The notes under the pieces are model-generated. The model worked only from the letters and a program-made list of their open reading frames with translations. It did no database searches and was not told where the DNA came from. 7,598 nucleotides of DNA from an uncultured Lachnospiraceae bacterium (GTDB lineage Bacteria > Bacillota > Clostridia > Lachnospirales > Lachnospiraceae): positions 1 to 7,598 of the forward strand of contig CADCOU010000288.1 of the NCBI GenBank assembly GCA_902803155.1, given 5' to 3'. The translations under genes were made by a program, and so were the position numbers. This document shows, piece by piece, positions 6,276 to 7,598 of the stretch. Every line of letters begins with the position of its first letter. Within the stretch, counting starts at the first letter, position 1.

Positions 6276-7211
6276 ATGGACAGAATCAGGCTGGTACCGG
6301 TACAGGACCTGTGTTCTCCGGAATTACAGTTATACGCAGAACGAAAAGAGGTTCAGCTGAAACGGTTCTATGAGCCGGAGGCAGGCCTTTTCATTGCAGA
6401 GTCGAAGCAGGTGATCCTGCGGGCTCTGGACGCGGGATATGTACCGGTTTCTTTTCTCATTCAAAAGCAGTATGCAGAAGAGATGGAGGAGATCCTGCAG
6501 CACGTGAAAGTGCTGCAGGAATCTTCTCCTCCTTTTGCTGTCTACACGGCATCGCTTGATGTTATGAAAGAGATCACCGGCTATAACCTGACATACGGCT
6601 TTCTCAGCCTGATGCGGCGTAGGAGCCTTCCGCCGCCTGAGAGTATTCTGAAGAACGCAAAGCGCATCGCCATACTGGAGAGAGTCACCAATCCAACCAA
6701 TATCGGCGCGATCTTCCGTTCTGCCGCGGCGCTCGGCATGGATGGCATACTCCTGACATCTGACTGCTCTGATCCGCTGTACCGGAGGACCATCCGTGTC
6801 AGTCTCGGAACTGTTTTCCAGATACCGTGGACGATCCTGCCTGCACAGCACAAGATCCTGCCGGGCTGTCAGAAACCGGATAAGGAACATCCCTGGACAG
6901 ATACATATCTTTATCCGCCTTATTGGCCCGGATATGGCATGGAAGCTCTCCATGATCACGGTTTCACGGCAGTTTCCATGGCTCTTACTGATATGGCTGT
7001 ACCCATCGATTCGGTTTTGTTTAAAGATATGGACAAGCTCGCTCTGATCCTCGGAAATGAAGCATACGGAGTCTCTGAAGAAACACTTTTACTGAGTGAT
7101 CATCAGGCAGTGATCCCCATGTCGAACGGAGTGGATTCCCTGAACGTTGCCGCTGCCAGCGCGGTTGCTTTCTGGCAATTGCGGTTGACACAACCGCATG
7201 GAGCGTTGTAG
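6276..7211 (+). CDS. SpoU/TrmH-family RNA 2'-O-methyltransferase
   Basis: This SAM-dependent enzyme should methylate a ribose 2'-OH in rRNA or tRNA; the target base cannot be told. The N-terminal part (about 30-115) fits the SpoU substrate-binding domain. The knotted SPOUT domain follows with motif 1 ERVTNPTNIGAIFRSA (135-150; Asn142 and Arg148 conserved), motif 2 LILGNEAYGVSE (257-268) and motif 3 IPMSNGVDSLNVAAASAV (280-297). At 311 residues it is longer than B. subtilis YsgA (about 248), partly because of a Pro/Tyr/Trp-rich insertion at about 189-220. It starts 11 bases after dpaL; AGGGAG (6267-6272) is only 3 bases from ATG, an unusually short spacing that may lower translation. The gene contains a large inverted repeat (6485-6532), and its last codons overlap the promoter of the next transcription unit. 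Its place before a probable pheS matches the ysgA-pheS-pheT order of Bacillus. Confidence 0.92.
   Translation: MDRIRLVPVQDLCSPELQLYAERKEVQLKRFYEPEAGLFIAESKQVILRALDAGYVPVSFLIQKQYAEEMEEILQHVKVLQESSPPFAVYTASLDVMKEITGYNLTYGFLSLMRRRSLPPPESILKNAKRIAILERVTNPTNIGAIFRSAAALGMDGILLTSDCSDPLYRRTIRVSLGTVFQIPWTILPAQHKILPGCQKPDKEHPWTDTYLYPPYWPGYGMEALHDHGFTAVSMALTDMAVPIDSVLFKDMDKLALILGNEAYGVSEETLLLSDHQAVIPMSNGVDSLNVAAASAVAFWQLRLTQPHGAL
6485..6536 (+). repeat. long inverted repeat with T-run inside the methyltransferase gene
   Basis: TCCTGCAGCAC (6493-6503) and GTGCTGCAGGA (6510-6520) are exact reverse complements around a six-base loop GTGAAA. Directly outside, GGAGGAGA (6485-6492) and TCTCCTCC (6525-6532) are also exact reverse complements, offset by a four-base bulge (6521-6524) on the 3' side. 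Together they give 19 base pairs. TTTT (6533-6536) follows at once, so the plus-strand RNA looks like an intrinsic terminator with a short U-tract, placed about one quarter into the open reading frame. It encodes residues about 70-86 of the variable substrate-binding domain. Confidence 0.75.
7180..7198 (+). promoter_or_regulatory. perfect palindrome over the -35 box of the pheS promoter
   Basis: TGCGGTTG (7180-7187) and CAACCGCA (7191-7198) are exact reverse complements with a three-base centre ACA, and the -35 hexamer TTGACA (7185-7190) lies in the middle. A further GCGGTTG copy lies at 7161-7167, exactly 20 bases upstream of the left arm and in a different codon phase, so the repetition is not due to repeated amino acids. 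The arrangement resembles an operator, but no regulator is identified and the bases are also codons of the methyltransferase tail. Confidence 0.4.
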
Positions 7212-7214
7212 AAT
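7185..7214 (+). promoter_or_regulatory. sigma-A-type promoter for the T-box/pheS unit
   Basis: A consensus -35 TTGACA (7185-7190) is followed by an 18-base spacer and a -10 TAGAAT (7209-7214), one mismatch from TATAAT. The first three bases of the -10 box are the TAG stop codon of the methyltransferase gene. Transcription would start near 7221, just where the T-box Stem I begins, which independently supports the call. The promoter allows pheS to be expressed apart from the upstream serine genes. Confidence 0.75.
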
Positions 7215-7220
7215 CACGAA

Positions 7221-7480
7221 TGGCTGTGAACGTGTGTAAGTAGTCGGAAGAAGCCCTTTTCAGAGAGCTGTTCCATGGCTGTAAGAACGGCAGAAGTTCT
7301 TCCTGATGAATTTCAGCACCGGAGCCTTTCGTGAAAACATCTAAGATGAATAAGCGGATGCAGACTGCCGGCATACAGGCAGGCCGAGTGCGGTGATCGT
7401 CCAGGACGATACCGAAGTTGGGTGGTACCGCGGATCTGTAAGACCAGACCCGTCCCATGGAAACATTGGGACGGGTCTTC
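7221..7480 (+). promoter_or_regulatory. T-box leader, phenylalanine-specific (UUC specifier)
   Basis: This leader senses uncharged tRNA and controls transcription into the gene at 7504. The T-box core TGGGTGGTACCGCG is at 7419-7432; its TGGT (7423-7426) can pair with a tRNA 3' end ACCA, and the U matches discriminator A73 of tRNA-Phe. Stem I starts with GGCT (7222-7225) pairing with AGCC (7323-7326). The AGTA box is at 7239-7242, GGAAGAA (7246-7252) pairs with TTCTTCC (7297-7303), and the AGAGAG motif (7262-7267) leads into the distal stem GCTGTTC/GAACGGC (7267-7273/7285-7291). In the specifier loop GAA (7308-7310), one base, then TTC (7312-7314) and a purine A follow the known GAA-N-codon-A pattern, so the specifier is UUC. 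Shifting it by one base would give UUU, still Phe. Stem III is CGGT..ATCGT/ACGAT..ACCG (7391-7414). TGGG (7419-7422) can pair with CCCA (7454-7457) in the terminator arm, making antiterminator and terminator exclusive. Confidence 0.95.
7446..7480 (+). terminator. T-box-controlled terminator hairpin
   Basis: AGACCCGTCCCA (7446-7457) and TGGGACGGGTCT (7467-7478) form a perfect 12-bp stem with a nine-base loop. The following TTCATCATTT is only moderately U-rich. The left arm supplies the CCCA that would pair with the T-box in the antiterminator state, so this is the off-state of the switch, used when tRNA-Phe is charged. It ends 23 bases before the start codon at 7504. Confidence 0.9.
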
Positions 7481-7503
7481 ATCATTTATAAAAAGGAGAT
7501 ACC

Positions 7504-7598
7504 ATGGCAAATCTGGATGAACTCAGAGGAAGAATCAACGCCGTACGGGATGCGATCCGCAGCGAGTCTGCCGGCATGACCGATTCAAAGATGGTCTA
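7504..7598 (+). CDS. pheS: probable phenylalanine-tRNA ligase alpha subunit, N-terminus (partial)
   Basis: An ATG at 7504 follows AAAGGAG (7492-7498) with 5 bases between and stays open to the window end, giving 31 codons (MANLDELRGRINAVRDAI...). The segment looks like an amphipathic helix, as expected for the N-terminal coiled-coil arm of PheS, but this part of PheS is poorly conserved and proves little alone. The assignment rests on the Phe-specific T-box ahead of it and on the conserved order SpoU methyltransferase-pheS-pheT. PheS with PheT charges tRNA-Phe. A chorismate mutase start (LxELRxRIxxID) was considered, but the residues after the first helix do not continue the mutase pattern. 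Another T-box-controlled phenylalanine gene remains possible. Confidence 0.65.
   Translation, partial: MANLDELRGRINAVRDAIRSESAGMTDSKMV

Noticed and set aside
1..7598. Search for CRISPR arrays, insertion-sequence ends, tRNA genes and phage genes
   Set aside because: No regularly spaced repeats, transposase-like translation, tRNA cloverleaf or phage module was found; the window is compact housekeeping operon sequence.

Overview
The window reads as ordinary chromosomal DNA of a Gram-positive anaerobe of the Clostridia (Bacillota). The reasons are strong AGGAGG-type ribosome binding sites, a classical T-box leader, a SpoU methyltransferase directly ahead of a probable pheS (the ysgA-pheS order of Bacillus subtilis), and the serC-serA-DUF1015 gene order. 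Base composition is moderate and codon use looks uniform from gene to gene. I see no insertion sequence, phage gene, CRISPR array, tRNA or rRNA. A species cannot be named from this sequence.

Layout, all on the plus strand: a short structured leader or the tail of an upstream gene (1-151); a 493-residue PLP fold-type II enzyme of unknown reaction (152-1633); phosphoserine aminotransferase serC (1654-2745); a short 3-phosphoglycerate dehydrogenase serA without an ACT domain (2764-3672); a 13-bp perfect stem-loop (3685-3719); a DUF1015 protein (3745-5049); diaminopropionate ammonia-lyase dpaL (5062-6264); a SpoU/TrmH-family RNA 2'-O-methyltransferase (6276-7211); a promoter whose -10 box contains that gene's stop codon; a T-box leader that reads as phenylalanine-specific (7221-7480); and the first 31 codons of a probable pheS (7504 to the end). 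Most gene gaps are 11-20 bases, so the genes from 152 to 7211 could be one transcript. The 71-base gap with the stem-loop is the only obvious internal break. pheS has its own promoter and its own tRNA-sensing switch.

The first five genes centre on serine, O-phosphoserine and related amino acids. SerA and SerC convert 3-phosphoglycerate to O-phosphoserine, but no phosphoserine phosphatase (SerB) lies in the window. The DUF1015 protein carries a DGNH motif that recalls the DGHH-type motif of ParB-like free-serine kinases, and two different fold-type II PLP enzymes flank the set. The most interesting idea here, an inference only, is that DUF1015 interconverts serine and phosphoserine, and that the first PLP enzyme uses phosphoserine or serine in a beta-replacement reaction.

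Other points worth a look are a 19-bp-stem hairpin inside the methyltransferase gene and a perfect palindrome over the -35 box of the pheS promoter.
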